A DNA stretch of 51,492 nt from Collinsella sp. An2 (GTDB lineage Bacteria; Actinomycetota; Coriobacteriia; Coriobacteriales; Coriobacteriaceae), in assembly GCF_002160065.1 (NCBI RefSeq), contig NZ_NFJW01000014.1:1-51492 (forward strand), written 5' to 3'. The notes beneath the pieces were generated by a model. The model had not been told where the DNA came from. It was given only the letters and a program-made list of their open reading frames with translations, and did not search any database. Every line of letters begins with the position of its first letter. The stretch's first letter is position 1. Made by a program: the position numbers and the translations under genes. This document shows positions 41,120 to 49,941 of the stretch, piece after piece.

Positions 41120-43984
41120 TTAGATGAACGGGGTGATGAGGACGTAGAAGAGGTTCACGACGCCCGTCACGAGCGCCACGAGCCATGCCATCTTGAGGCA
41201 GGACTGCCACTTCATACGCGCGAAGTTATTGTCGATGCACACCTCGAAGAACCAGGCGGCCAGGGCCACGACGATACCCACGACGATGGAGATCGGGTTG
41301 TCCCAGATGAAGAACATGGCGACCCACATGAGGAACAGGATGCTCTCGCTCCAGTGCATGATCTCGATCTTGGCGAGCGTACGGCCGCTCATCTCGGTCG
41401 TGATGCCCTTGACGATCTCCTGGTGCGCATGGTGGCTGTAGGACAGGTCGAACGGCGACTTGCGCAGCTTGATGGTCAGGATGAACAGCAGACCCAGGAA
41501 AATAGGGATGAGCGTCACGATGATCGGCTGCTCGAGGTTCAGCAGGCGCGCGACGTCGAAGGACTGCGTGGCGGTGAAGAAGCCGACCGTCATGATCATG
41601 AGCATGGGCTCGTAGGACATGACCTGCAGGCACTCACGATCGGCGCCCGTGTCGGCATAGGGGCTGCGAGCAGAGTAGGCCGCAAGGATCACGAAGAGCG
41701 TGCCCAGCGTGACCAGGAAGACGCACATAAGCAGGTTGGAGCCCGAGATGAACAGGCCGCCCGCCAGAATGCAGAAGATGAGGGCGCAGGTGACGTAGGC
41801 CTCGTCGATCGCGTTGACCGACGCGTCCTCCTTCACGAGCAGCTTGCGCACGTCATAGTACGGCTGCAGCAGACGCGGACCCACGCGGCCCTGCATGTGT
41901 GCGCTCACCTTGCGGTCGAGACCATCGAGCAGGCAGCCAAGAATGGGAGCGGCCACGGCAAAGACCACGACGCCGATGAGGATGCCCAGAAGGTCCGGAC
42001 CCACCAGCAGCACCTGGCGGTCGACGAAGAACGCGCCGCCGGCCAGGAAGCCGTAGTTGAAGATGAAGCACGCGGCAAAGGCCATGAGGATGAGTGCGAT
42101 GCACAGGATGAGGCCAACCGTGGTAAGGCGGCTCTCCGTAAAGATATCCTGCATGTACCAGTTGCGCTTGGAGCTCGTCATGGTGCGGCCCATGGAGCCG
42201 TGATACTGACGGCCGTCCGGGTCGGTGCAGGTGCCGCCAAGGTAGACGGACACGCGGCGCTTCTTGCTGTCACGGCCCCACGGGGTAAGCAGCACGATGG
42301 CGATAAACACCACGATCGCGGCCATGATGAGCATGTTGTCGACGCCGATCAGCTGAGGCATCTGGCCGAAGGCGCCCTCGAGGTACGGCCCCACGACTGT
42401 CTGCGAAATCACCGGCAGCAGCACGCAACAGGCGATGAGCAGCGCCGAGATGAATCCGATGGCAAACCACTCGGTCTTGTGAACGCCGCCCTCGACGTTC
42501 TCGGCCTTCTGCGCGACGCCGGCGAGCTTGCCGAGCCACTTGGCCCAGAAGAAGAACGTCGCGGCGGAGCCGAAGGCGAGCAGGATCAGGAAGATGACGT
42601 TGCCGGTCTCGGCAAAGGAGACGAGCGTCGCCCACTTGGAGATGAGCATGCCAAACGGTGCCACGAACATGCCCATGATGCCGAGCATCATGAAGCGGGT
42701 GAGGTGCGGCAGACGGCTGAAGAGGCCGTCCATGTCCTCGATGTTGCGGCTGCCGATGCGATGCTCGACCGTGCCGACGCACAGGAACAGCACGGACTTA
42801 GACACGGTATGGAAGATGATAAGGAAGATGGCAGCCCAGACCGCCTCGGCCGTGCCCACGCCCGCGCAGGCAGAGATGAGACCCAGGTTGGCGATCGTGG
42901 AGTACGCGAGCACGCGCTTGGCGTTGCTCTGCGTGATGGCCATGAACGAGCACAGCACGAAGGTGATGCCGCCGATGGAGACCACCATGGTGGAGGCCAC
43001 CGGGTACACGAGGTAGAGCGGAGCGAGCTTCACCAGCAGGAAGACACCGGCCTTGACCATGGTGGAGGAGTGCAGCAGCGCACTCGTGGGGGTCGGCGCG
43101 ACCATGGCGCCCAGAAGCCAACTCTGGAACGGCATCTGCGCAGCCTTGGTGAGGCCAGCGATCGAGAGCAGCATGATCGGGAAGATGAGCAGCGGGGCGA
43201 CCATGGAGTTCGCAACCACGGGAAGCGCGGAGAGCGACATGGGCAGCCCGGTCAGGTGAATGATGACGAGCGCCACGAGGAACGCGATGCCGCCGATCAT
43301 GTTGAGGTTGATCTGACGGAAGGAGTTGTGGATGGCCTCGTCCGTCTTGGTGTAGCCGATCATGAGGAACGAGCACACCGTGGTGATCTCCCAGCCCGTG
43401 AACATCCACTCGAGATTGTCGGAGAGCACGATCACAAACATGGCGGCCAGGAACAGGAACATGAGCGCGCTGAAGAAATGGCGGCGATCCGGTGCGCCGG
43501 CAGGCTCATGATGCTGGAAGTCCTTCATGTAGCCAAGCGCATACACGCAGATGGCGCTGCCCACGAGGCCGACGATGAGGACCATGATCACCGAGAGCTG
43601 ATCCACGTAGAGCGGCATCTCGAGCATGTGCTCGGCACCCTCGGGAAGCGTCATGTTGGCAAACCAGATGACGCCCAGCGTCTGGACCAGGCCAAGCACG
43701 AACGCCAGACGATTGCGGTAACGCACCGCCGACCACAGGATGACGGCGCACAGGATGATATCCACGCCCGTCATAACCCAGGTGATGATGTAGCTGACCT
43801 CCTGGGGCAACTCGAACATCGAGAAGCTCCCAAACAGGTGCTGGACCGCAAACGCCACGGCGCCCAAGCCCGTGGCGGCCGCCGCGACGATGGTGATAAC
43901 CGAGCGCTGCTGGTCCGAGCGGAACAGCATGAGCAGCGCGGCTGCAACCAACGGTACGGCGACGAGAAATGCTATGAGACCCAT
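41120..43984 (-). CDS. echAB: fused EchA-EchB membrane subunit of the Ech-type hydrogenase
   Basis: A 954-residue fusion of two membrane subunits normally encoded separately. Residues 1 to about 570 are the antiporter-like subunit EchA/NuoL/HyfB, with the key Glu in MFTGWEITTV and the key Lys in LTKAAQMPFQSWLLGAM, then APTPTSALLHSSTMVKAG. A hydrophilic linker (about 571-610; VYLGGTCTDPDGRQYHGSMG, then RTMTSSKRNWYMQ) leads into the NuoH/EchB/HycD-like part, about 612-954. That part has HMQGRVGPRLLQPYYDVRKLL, CLQVMSYEPMLM and KLRKSPFDLSYSHHAHQE. The open frame continues through the junction without a start or stop. AGAGGGGAAAGC precedes the ATG. It is first in the operon echAB-C-D-E-F and pumps H+ or Na+. 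Confidence 0.93.
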   Translation of the reverse strand: MGLIAFLVAVPLVAAALLMLFRSDQQRSVITIVAAAATGLGAVAFAVQHLFGSFSMFELPQEVSYIITWVMTGVDIILCAVILWSAVRYRNRLAFVLGLVQTLGVIWFANMTLPEGAEHMLEMPLYVDQLSVIMVLIVGLVGSAICVYALGYMKDFQHHEPAGAPDRRHFFSALMFLFLAAMFVIVLSDNLEWMFTGWEITTVCSFLMIGYTKTDEAIHNSFRQINLNMIGGIAFLVALVIIHLTGLPMSLSALPVVANSMVAPLLIFPIMLLSIAGLTKAAQMPFQSWLLGAMVAPTPTSALLHSSTMVKAGVFLLVKLAPLYLVYPVASTMVVSIGGITFVLCSFMAITQSNAKRVLAYSTIANLGLISACAGVGTAEAVWAAIFLIIFHTVSKSVLFLCVGTVEHRIGSRNIEDMDGLFSRLPHLTRFMMLGIMGMFVAPFGMLISKWATLVSFAETGNVIFLILLAFGSAATFFFWAKWLGKLAGVAQKAENVEGGVHKTEWFAIGFISALLIACCVLLPVISQTVVGPYLEGAFGQMPQLIGVDNMLIMAAIVVFIAIVLLTPWGRDSKKRRVSVYLGGTCTDPDGRQYHGSMGRTMTSSKRNWYMQDIFTESRLTTVGLILCIALILMAFAACFIFNYGFLAGGAFFVDRQVLLVGPDLLGILIGVVVFAVAAPILGCLLDGLDRKVSAHMQGRVGPRLLQPYYDVRKLLVKEDASVNAIDEAYVTCALIFCILAGGLFISGSNLLMCVFLVTLGTLFVILAAYSARSPYADTGADRECLQVMSYEPMLMIMTVGFFTATQSFDVARLLNLEQPIIVTLIPIFLGLLFILTIKLRKSPFDLSYSHHAHQEIVKGITTEMSGRTLAKIEIMHWSESILFLMWVAMFFIWDNPISIVVGIVVALAAWFFEVCIDNNFARMKWQSCLKMAWLVALVTGVVNLFYVLITPFI

Positions 43985-43998
43985 ATGCTTTCCCCTCT

Positions 43999-44027
43999 TG
44001 TATCCAGGTTACGGAGAACCTGTGACA
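43999..44027. promoter_or_regulatory. near-palindrome in the ech leader
   Basis: AGGTT (44006-44010) and AACCT (44017-44021) flank ACGGAG, with outer TGT (43999-44001) and ACA (44025-44027) continuing the symmetry. It lies 15 to 45 bases upstream of the echAB start, where a repressor or an RNA hairpin could influence expression. On the minus strand TACAAT occurs just upstream as a possible -10 box without a clear -35. Confidence 0.3.
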
Positions 44028-44140
44028 ATAACCCATGGTATTGTAGCCGAAATGGCATGACCTGGACGCATAATTGCCGTCCAGCATGGGTAAAAGGGGG
44101 GACCATGTCGCCCAACAGAACCAGGGCGAAGCATACAAAA

Positions 44141-44163
44141 AGGCGCGCCCCGAAGGGCGCGCC
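44141..44163 (-). terminator. terminator of the flavodiiron protein gene
   Basis: GGCGCGCCC (44142-44150) pairs perfectly with GGGCGCGCC (44155-44163). The minus-strand RNA has a TTCG tetraloop, and TTTTTG follows. The terminator separates the fprA unit from the ech promoter region (43985-44140). Confidence 0.9.
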
Positions 44164-44263
44164 CGCGCTCTCCATCAACCGGGCGGAGGGTCTTCTTTTT
44201 CCGTTTGCGGCATGAGCGCGCATCGCCTCGCATGGCAGCGCCCGCACAACCCGAAACAGGCCC

Positions 44264-45457
44264 TTAGGCTTCGTTTGCCTCCGCGGCCTCGATCATCTTG
44301 CAGACCGTATCCTGCAGCTCGGCCAGGTTCTCCTTACTGGGAATCCACTGCTGGGCCACGACGGGCACCGGCAGCTGGAACTTGGCGTTCTCGAGCTCGG
44401 CGTAGACCTGCTTGGGGCCAAGGGGTGCCCAGCCGTAGGAGCCGAAGGCCAGACCGATGCGCATGGAGTTGTTCGGCGACAGGCCGCGCATGTAGGTCAG
44501 GAAGCTCGCGACCGTCGGCATCATGTTGGAGTTCAGCGTCGGAGAACCCACGGCGACGAACTTGGCGTCACACATCTCGAGCATGATATCGGAGATATGG
44601 GTGTGCTTGACGTCGATAAGCTCGGCGGAGACGCCCTCCTTGATGAAGGCATCGGTGATCTCGCGGGCCATGGACTCGGTGGAGTGCCACATGGAGTCGT
44701 ACACCACGACGGCCTTGTCCTGCATCTGGTAGGTGGTCCAGGCCTCATACTTATCCAGGATGTCAGCGATGTGGCTGCGCCAGATCACGCCGTGGCTCGG
44801 GGCGATCATGTTGAGGTCGAGGGTCTTCACCACGTCGAGCGCCTTGTGGGCCTGCATGCCGTAGGGCCACACGATGTTGGCGTAGTACTTCTTGGCCTGC
44901 TTGTAGACCTCGCACAGGTCGTTCTCGTCATCGAAGCGCTTGGTCGAGGCAAAGTGCTGGCCGAAAGCGTCGTTGGAGAACAGGATCTTGTCCACGTCGG
45001 AGTAGGTGACCATGTTGTCGGGCCAGTGGACCATCGGCGTGGTCACGAAGGTGAGGGTGCGCTCGCCGATGTTCAGGGTCTCGCCGGACTTGACGGGCGT
45101 GGCCTCGATGCCGAAGTGCGCGCGGACCTCGTTGACGCCGGCGCCGGCGGACGCATAGATCGTCGCGTTCGGGGCGACCTTGTGGATGGCCGGCAGGGAA
45201 CCGGAGTGGTCCATCTCCACGTGGTTGGTGATCACGACATCGATCTTGGAGGGGTCGACGACCTGCGAGATACGCTGCAGGAACTCGTCGGTGAAGGTCG
45301 CCTTCGCCGTGTCGATCAGGGTGACCTTCTCATCCATGATGAGGTAAGCGTTATAGGTAATGCCCTTCTCGGTGGTATAGCCGTGGAACGAGCGCTCGTT
45401 CCAGTCGATGCCGCCAACCCACCAGACCTTGGGCGAAATCTCAATCGCGTTGAGCAT
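44264..45457 (-). CDS. fprA: flavodiiron protein (FprA/ROO family)
   Basis: A 397-residue cytoplasmic enzyme that reduces O2 to water or NO to N2O. The N-terminal beta-lactamase-like diiron domain has the ligands H79, E81 and D83 in TNHVEMDHSG; other ligands lie in PMVHWPDNM, FSNDAFGQHF and APSHGVIW. The C-terminal flavodoxin domain starts AVVVYDSMWHSTESMA and has VAVGSPTLNSNMMP and GLAFGSYGWAP. There is no rubredoxin extension; the rubredoxin-type domain at 49407 belongs to another protein. The ATG at 45457 has AAAGGACGC upstream. Position next to the oxygen-sensitive hydrogenase suggests protection of it. Confidence 0.95.
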   Translation of the reverse strand: MLNAIEISPKVWWVGGIDWNERSFHGYTTEKGITYNAYLIMDEKVTLIDTAKATFTDEFLQRISQVVDPSKIDVVITNHVEMDHSGSLPAIHKVAPNATIYASAGAGVNEVRAHFGIEATPVKSGETLNIGERTLTFVTTPMVHWPDNMVTYSDVDKILFSNDAFGQHFASTKRFDDENDLCEVYKQAKKYYANIVWPYGMQAHKALDVVKTLDLNMIAPSHGVIWRSHIADILDKYEAWTTYQMQDKAVVVYDSMWHSTESMAREITDAFIKEGVSAELIDVKHTHISDIMLEMCDAKFVAVGSPTLNSNMMPTVASFLTYMRGLSPNNSMRIGLAFGSYGWAPLGPKQVYAELENAKFQLPVPVVAQQWIPSKENLAELQDTVCKMIEAAEANEA

Positions 45458-45574
45458 GATGCGTCCTTTCTGTCGCTCCAGGCAAACGAGGCCAGGCTTT
45501 TTGTCGGCGCCTATCATAGCACGCGTGACTGCCGCTACAGGGCCGTTTGGAGATTGACAGAAAATGCTACGCAA

Positions 45575-45967
45575 TCACTGCTCTTTTTGGCTGCGCGGCT
45601 TTCTTCCCCGAGGTTTGTCGACCAACGCCCCGGCGCCTTCCGCTCGATAGAGGCGGCACCACGCCTTGACCGAAGACTCGCTTGGAATGTTGTACTTCAC
45701 CATGACTTCGCGCACCGTCTTGCCGCGCTCTACGCGGTCTCGTGCAACGGCAAGTTTGACGTCGTAGTCATATACGCGATGGCGGGCGCCTGCGTTCAAA
45801 ACGGCCTCTTTGCCACCGGCGGCATAGGCGCGCGCCCACTGGCGTGCCGTGGCCTCGGGGATGCCGAGCTTGGCGGCCAGAGCGCGATGTCCGGCCCCCT
45901 CCTCCAGGATCTCGATGGCTCGCTCGCGAACCTCTTTGCTGTACATGCTTCGTTTCGCTGCTGTCAT
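45575..45967 (-). CDS. InsJ-like double helix-turn-helix protein (IS3 OrfA type), no partner
   Basis: A 130-residue DNA-binding protein. Two HTH modules resemble the IS150 InsJ/OrfA fold: residues about 10-50 (KEVRERAIEILEEGAGHRAL, LGIPEATARQW) and about 68-110 (REVMVKYNIPSESSVKAWCR, then LYRAEGAGALVDKPRGRKP). No OrfB integrase, terminal inverted repeats or target duplication lie next to it, so it is either a relic of an IS3 element or a captured regulator. It ends 118 bases before fprA on the same strand. The ribosome binding site is weak (GAGATGG); a second start lies seven codons later. Confidence 0.72.
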   Translation of the reverse strand: MTAAKRSMYSKEVRERAIEILEEGAGHRALAAKLGIPEATARQWARAYAAGGKEAVLNAGARHRVYDYDVKLAVARDRVERGKTVREVMVKYNIPSESSVKAWCRLYRAEGAGALVDKPRGRKPRSQKEQ

Positions 45968-46194
45968 ATGTCAACCATCTCTAGTGCTGAGGTTCCGAAT
46001 GAATCGACTCATCCGGTCCTCATGGTATCACGGTAACTGGTCTTATTCCTACATAATCATAGGGAATATGCAAGACGCTTACCATTCTGTCAAGCGTTGG
46101 AAATCGAACTGTGACATGCCGCTCAAGGCTTTCGATGTGCCCCGCACAACATTGGCTATCATGAGGTCGATGGCCGCACAGAGAGGGACTCGCC

Positions 46195-47844
46195 ATGGCA
46201 CACGCATGCACGCGCTTCGTTAACGGTCGCATCTGGACGGGAGACCCTGCGCTCCCCCATGTAGACAGCCTGGTGGTCGCAGACGAGCGGCTGGCGTGGG
46301 TCGGCGCACGCGTCGACATGCCGGCGGCGTACGCGCACGCCGAGACCGTCGACCTGCACGGGGCCCGCGTCATGCCCGGCTTCGTCGACGCACACATGCA
46401 CGCACTCATGCTTGCCGATTACAGCAAGCGCATCTCGGCGCTGCCGCCAAAGATCTCCTCCATCGAGGAGCTCGTCGCCGCGATTCGCGCGCGCCGTGCC
46501 CAACAGGAGCCCGATGCCTGGGTGCTAGGCTGGGGCTACGACGAGGGGCTCCTTGCCGAACATCGCTCGCCCACGCGCTGGGACCTCGACCGCGGCTGTG
46601 CCGACGCACCGGTGTGCATCATGCGCTCCTGCGGACATATTCGCTGCGTGAACAGCCGAGCTCTCGAGCTTGCCGGCATCACGCGCGACACGCCCGACCC
46701 GGAAGGCGGCGAGATCGAACGCGATGCCGCAGGAGAGCCAACCGGCGTGCTTAAGGAGAATGCTCGCGAACTCGTATTTGCCGTCATGCCCAAACGCAGC
46801 AAGGACGAGCTGGTGCGCGACATTGTCGACCTGGGAAAGCTGCTCGCCTCGCAGGGCATCGTCGCCGCGACCGACATGTGCATGCTCGACGGTGGAGACG
46901 CCTTTCCGCCGCTCGCCGCGGCAGGACGCGCCGGGCTCGAGCAGGATGTCGCCTCATATATGCTGTGGGACTACGTAAAGGATGACCCCACGTACTCCAT
47001 TGCGCCCGAACTCATGGACCGACGCAACCGGGTGTTCATGGCAGGCATCAAGCTGCTCTGCGATGGCAGCGTGTCGGGGCGCACGGCGTGGTTTGACCTC
47101 CCCTACCGGACGCCGGACGGCACGGGCACGGAAGAGTCTTCTCAGAACGCCGGCACCTGCGGCCTTCCCACCTGTACCGAGCAGGACATCGACGATGCCA
47201 TCGCGTTCTGCCGGCGCACGGGCTGCCAGCTCTCGCTACATGCCATGGGAACGCGCGCCATCGACCGGGCGGCCACGCGGATTGCCGCGCACGGGGCGTG
47301 GCCGGTTTCCGCCGGTCGCAACGTCCCCTTCGCGCGCATCGAGCATGCGACCGCGCCGTCATCCGGCGCTGTCGCCACTATGGCGCGCGAGGGCATTGCC
47401 GTGGTGACGCAGCCGATCTTCCCCTATGCCGAGATTGGAACGTACCTGGAAAACCTCGGGACCGAACGCACCCGCCGCAGCTATCCGCTGCGGACGCTGC
47501 TCGACGCGGGCGTGGACCTCTGCATATCCACCGATGCCCCCGCAACGTCGTGGGCAACGCCCTCCGACCCCTTCCCCAACATCAAGGCAGCTGTGACGCG
47601 GCGCGCCTACGACGGCACTGACTTCGGTCAGGAGCAGGCGCTGACCATCTCAGAAGCCCTTACCCTCTACACTCGCTCTGCCGCACACATGGCGGGCTTC
47701 GAGGGGCTCGGGATGCTGCGCGCCGGCTATAAGGCGAGCTTCATCGTACTCGACCGCGATGTGCTGCACACGTCGCCCGACGAGCTGGACCGGACGGGCG
47801 TCGTCGCCACCTATATCCGCGGACACAAGGTGTTTGAACGCTGA
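46195..47844 (+). CDS. amidohydrolase (YtcJ-like, amidohydrolase 3 family)
   Basis: A 549-residue metal-dependent hydrolase. The N-terminal beta-sandwich strand is FVNGRIWTGD, followed by the metal motif MPGFVDAHMHALM. Other family stretches are WVLGWGYDEGLL, IKLLCDGSVSGRTAWF, SLHAMGTRAID with a metal His, FARIEHATAPS and CISTDAP with the catalytic Asp. The C-terminal sandwich closes with GYKASFIVLDRDVL and VVATYIRGHKVFER. Relatives hydrolyse formamides or amides; the substrate is unknown. GAGAGGGACTC precedes the ATG. It lies alone, with a GC-rich 140-base spacer to the next convergent gene. Confidence 0.9.
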   Translation: MAHACTRFVNGRIWTGDPALPHVDSLVVADERLAWVGARVDMPAAYAHAETVDLHGARVMPGFVDAHMHALMLADYSKRISALPPKISSIEELVAAIRARRAQQEPDAWVLGWGYDEGLLAEHRSPTRWDLDRGCADAPVCIMRSCGHIRCVNSRALELAGITRDTPDPEGGEIERDAAGEPTGVLKENARELVFAVMPKRSKDELVRDIVDLGKLLASQGIVAATDMCMLDGGDAFPPLAAAGRAGLEQDVASYMLWDYVKDDPTYSIAPELMDRRNRVFMAGIKLLCDGSVSGRTAWFDLPYRTPDGTGTEESSQNAGTCGLPTCTEQDIDDAIAFCRRTGCQLSLHAMGTRAIDRAATRIAAHGAWPVSAGRNVPFARIEHATAPSSGAVATMAREGIAVVTQPIFPYAEIGTYLENLGTERTRRSYPLRTLLDAGVDLCISTDAPATSWATPSDPFPNIKAAVTRRAYDGTDFGQEQALTISEALTLYTRSAAHMAGFEGLGMLRAGYKASFIVLDRDVLHTSPDELDRTGVVATYIRGHKVFER

Positions 47845-47985
47845 GCTCCCTATCTGACGTGCGGCCGCGGTGCGGGCGCGCGGCCTCGGTCCTAGCGCTT
47901 GGCCGCGGTCCCGGCGCGCAGCTGCGTTCCCGGACCCCAGCGCCGGCGCCGGCGCGCGCCTGGGCGGCCAGACGCCGCGGTCAAC

Positions 47986-49407
47986 CTAGGCGCGTGCGAC
48001 ACCGCAACGCTCCGCGATGACGGGGTCGCAGGTCACCAGGTCATCCAAGCTCAGCTCGCCAATGCTTCTGTGTCCCATGACCCTGCAGAACATGCGCAGG
48101 TCATCAAAGGTGGCGCGATAGAAGTTTTCGACGCGACGAGCGCCCACCTCCACATCCAGGTTTGCGCGCAGCGCAGGATCCTGCGTGGCGATGCCCATGG
48201 GGCAGCGGCCCGTTCCGCAGATGCGATACTGCTGGCAGCCGAGCGCCATGAGCGACGCGGTCGCGAGGGCCACGGCATCGGCGCCCATCGCCAACGCCTT
48301 GACGATATCCGAGGCGACGCGCAGGCCGCCCGTGACAACCAGGCTCGCCGAGGACTCCATGCTATCCAGGCAACGCCGGGCGCGGGAAAGCGCGTAGAGG
48401 GTCGGCACAGACGAGGCGTCGCGCAGCATGACCGGTGAGGCTCCCGTCGCGCCGCCACGCCCGTCGATGGTCACGAAGTCGGCTCCGGCCGTCACCGCGG
48501 CAACGACATCGCGCTCGATGTGGCCGGCAGCCAGCTTGATTCCGATGGGGGCGCCGTCGCTGCGTTCGCGCAGCTCGTCGACGAGCCGCGCAAGGTCGCT
48601 CATCCGGTGAACCCCCGGTATAGTCGACGGGGACACGATGTCCTCGCCTGGTTGACGCCCGCGAATGCGCGCGATCTCTTCTGTCACCTTTTCGCCGGGC
48701 AGGTGCCCACCCATGCCGGGCTTGGTTCCCTGTCCGATCTTGATCTCGACCGCGCCCGCCGCCTGGAGGTTCTCATCGGTCACCGAGTATGCAAGCGGCG
48801 CGTACTCAAATATGTAGCGGCTGCCTGCAGCAGCCTGTTCCTCGGGCAGAATGCCTCCCTCGCCAGAACAGGTCGCTGTTCCAACAGCCGCCGCCCCGCG
48901 TGCCAAGGCGATCTTCGCCTCGCGCGACAGGGCCCCAAACGACATATGCGACACGAACGCAGGCCCTTCGAGCACCAGGGGACGATCGGCCGTGGGGCCT
49001 ATCGTGCAGGAGATGTCGACCTCGGCATCCTCGGCAAGCGGCATGGGGTCGAGCTGGGCACCCAGGATGAGGATGTCTTCCCAGCGTGGCATCGGCAACG
49101 TCGTGGCCATAGCGCCCTCGGGCAGCTTTCCCCGCTCGGCGAGCTCGTGGATGGTATCCATGTGCCTGATGGACGGGTCGCGCCGGCGCAGACGCTCGGG
49201 GACCGCCAGGGGATTATCGTCGGCACCTGTAGCAACAGAGCTTGTCGGGGCCGCATTCGAATCCGATGCAGCAGGGCCCTCTTCCACCAGGTAGAACTCC
49301 GAGGCAGGCGTGCCGCACATGGGGCATGTCTCGAGCTCCGAGAACGGAGCTCCCTCAGCCTCCTCGTCGTATACCCAACCGCACATGGGGCACCGATACT
49401 TGGCCAT
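47986..49407 (-). CDS. rubredoxin-type domain fused to glutamate-synthase FMN domain
   Basis: A 473-residue protein. Residues 1-40 have a short rubredoxin-like metal site (YRCPMCGWVYD, ETCPMCGTPASEF). After a Ser/Ala linker follows the FMN-binding glutamate synthase domain (about 85-440): FVSHMSFGALSREAKIALAR, GSGRYIFEY-like SRYIFEYAP, KIGQGTKPGMGGHLPGEK and FVTIDGRGGATGASP. The [3Fe-4S] motif is CQQYRICGTGRCPMGIATQD. It lacks the glutamine amidotransferase domain, as in the archaeal-type enzyme. It may aminate 2-oxoglutarate with ammonia from a separate source, or be another FMN oxidoreductase. GGAAGGGAG precedes the ATG at 49407. Confidence 0.9.
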   Translation of the reverse strand: MAKYRCPMCGWVYDEEAEGAPFSELETCPMCGTPASEFYLVEEGPAASDSNAAPTSSVATGADDNPLAVPERLRRRDPSIRHMDTIHELAERGKLPEGAMATTLPMPRWEDILILGAQLDPMPLAEDAEVDISCTIGPTADRPLVLEGPAFVSHMSFGALSREAKIALARGAAAVGTATCSGEGGILPEEQAAAGSRYIFEYAPLAYSVTDENLQAAGAVEIKIGQGTKPGMGGHLPGEKVTEEIARIRGRQPGEDIVSPSTIPGVHRMSDLARLVDELRERSDGAPIGIKLAAGHIERDVVAAVTAGADFVTIDGRGGATGASPVMLRDASSVPTLYALSRARRCLDSMESSASLVVTGGLRVASDIVKALAMGADAVALATASLMALGCQQYRICGTGRCPMGIATQDPALRANLDVEVGARRVENFYRATFDDLRMFCRVMGHRSIGELSLDDLVTCDPVIAERCGVARA

Positions 49408-49630
49408 AGCACGCTCCCTTCCTGGGGGTCCTGTTGCCCGCATCGTAGCATGGGCCGGCATCGGTGCCCGGGGGCGCATCGGCGGAACAACCTCCTGCCT
49501 GGCCGAGCGGCCCGAAGCGGGGCAAACAGCTCGTACACGGCGAACGTCGTCGAAGCCTCATCTGCGCGCGCTTAGGAAAACGTGCGCCCGGCCCGTCCTC
49601 GCCATGAGCGCCCGCCGACGCTTCGTGTAC

Positions 49631-49651
49631 GCGTTGACGATTCGTCAACGC
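49631..49651. repeat. 21-base perfect palindrome
   Basis: GCGTTGACGA (49631-49640), a central T, and TCGTCAACGC (49642-49651) are exact reverse complements. It lies about 225 bases upstream of the rubredoxin-type gene on the other strand. It could be an operator for a dimeric regulator or a small stem. Confidence 0.7.
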
Positions 49652-49793
49652 TCAGTAAATCCCCGGAATCTGCCCCGATTCTGGAGCAAAACCGAGCCTC
49701 GGCGAAATACGCAGCCGCCGACGCTCAGTTCGGTCCGCCCCGCCCATCTCTTTGGCATGCGGAAATACGTAGCCTCCGGTCTCCGCCGTCGAG

Positions 49794-49941
49794 AGAAACT
49801 CGTTTCGGTTTTATGCAGTTAGTTTGGGAATCCTCGAGTAGACAGCCGATCTCGCCGACAAACCCGCAGGATTCAGGGGCCTGAAAGGGAGGTCTACTCG
49901 GGAATTCCGAAAACAACTGCATAAAACCGAAACGAGTTTCT
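49794..49941. repeat. 148-nt hairpin element with 50-nt arms
   Basis: Bases 49794-49843 (from AGAAACTCGTTTCGG to CGAGTAGAC) are the reverse complement of 49892-49941 at 45 of 50 positions. The outer 27 bases match perfectly, including TTTTATGCAGTT. The 48-base centre contains AGGGGCCT-like symmetry. Composition is AT-richer than the flanks. It could be a miniature transposable element or a structured RNA. No coding capacity or target duplication is evident. Confidence 0.85.

Noticed and set aside
41075-44215. A 1046-codon open frame on the plus strand, His/Asp/Glu-rich
   Set aside because: It is antisense to the complete ech membrane subunit gene; open only because of strong third-position GC bias on the other strand. 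No family resemblance.
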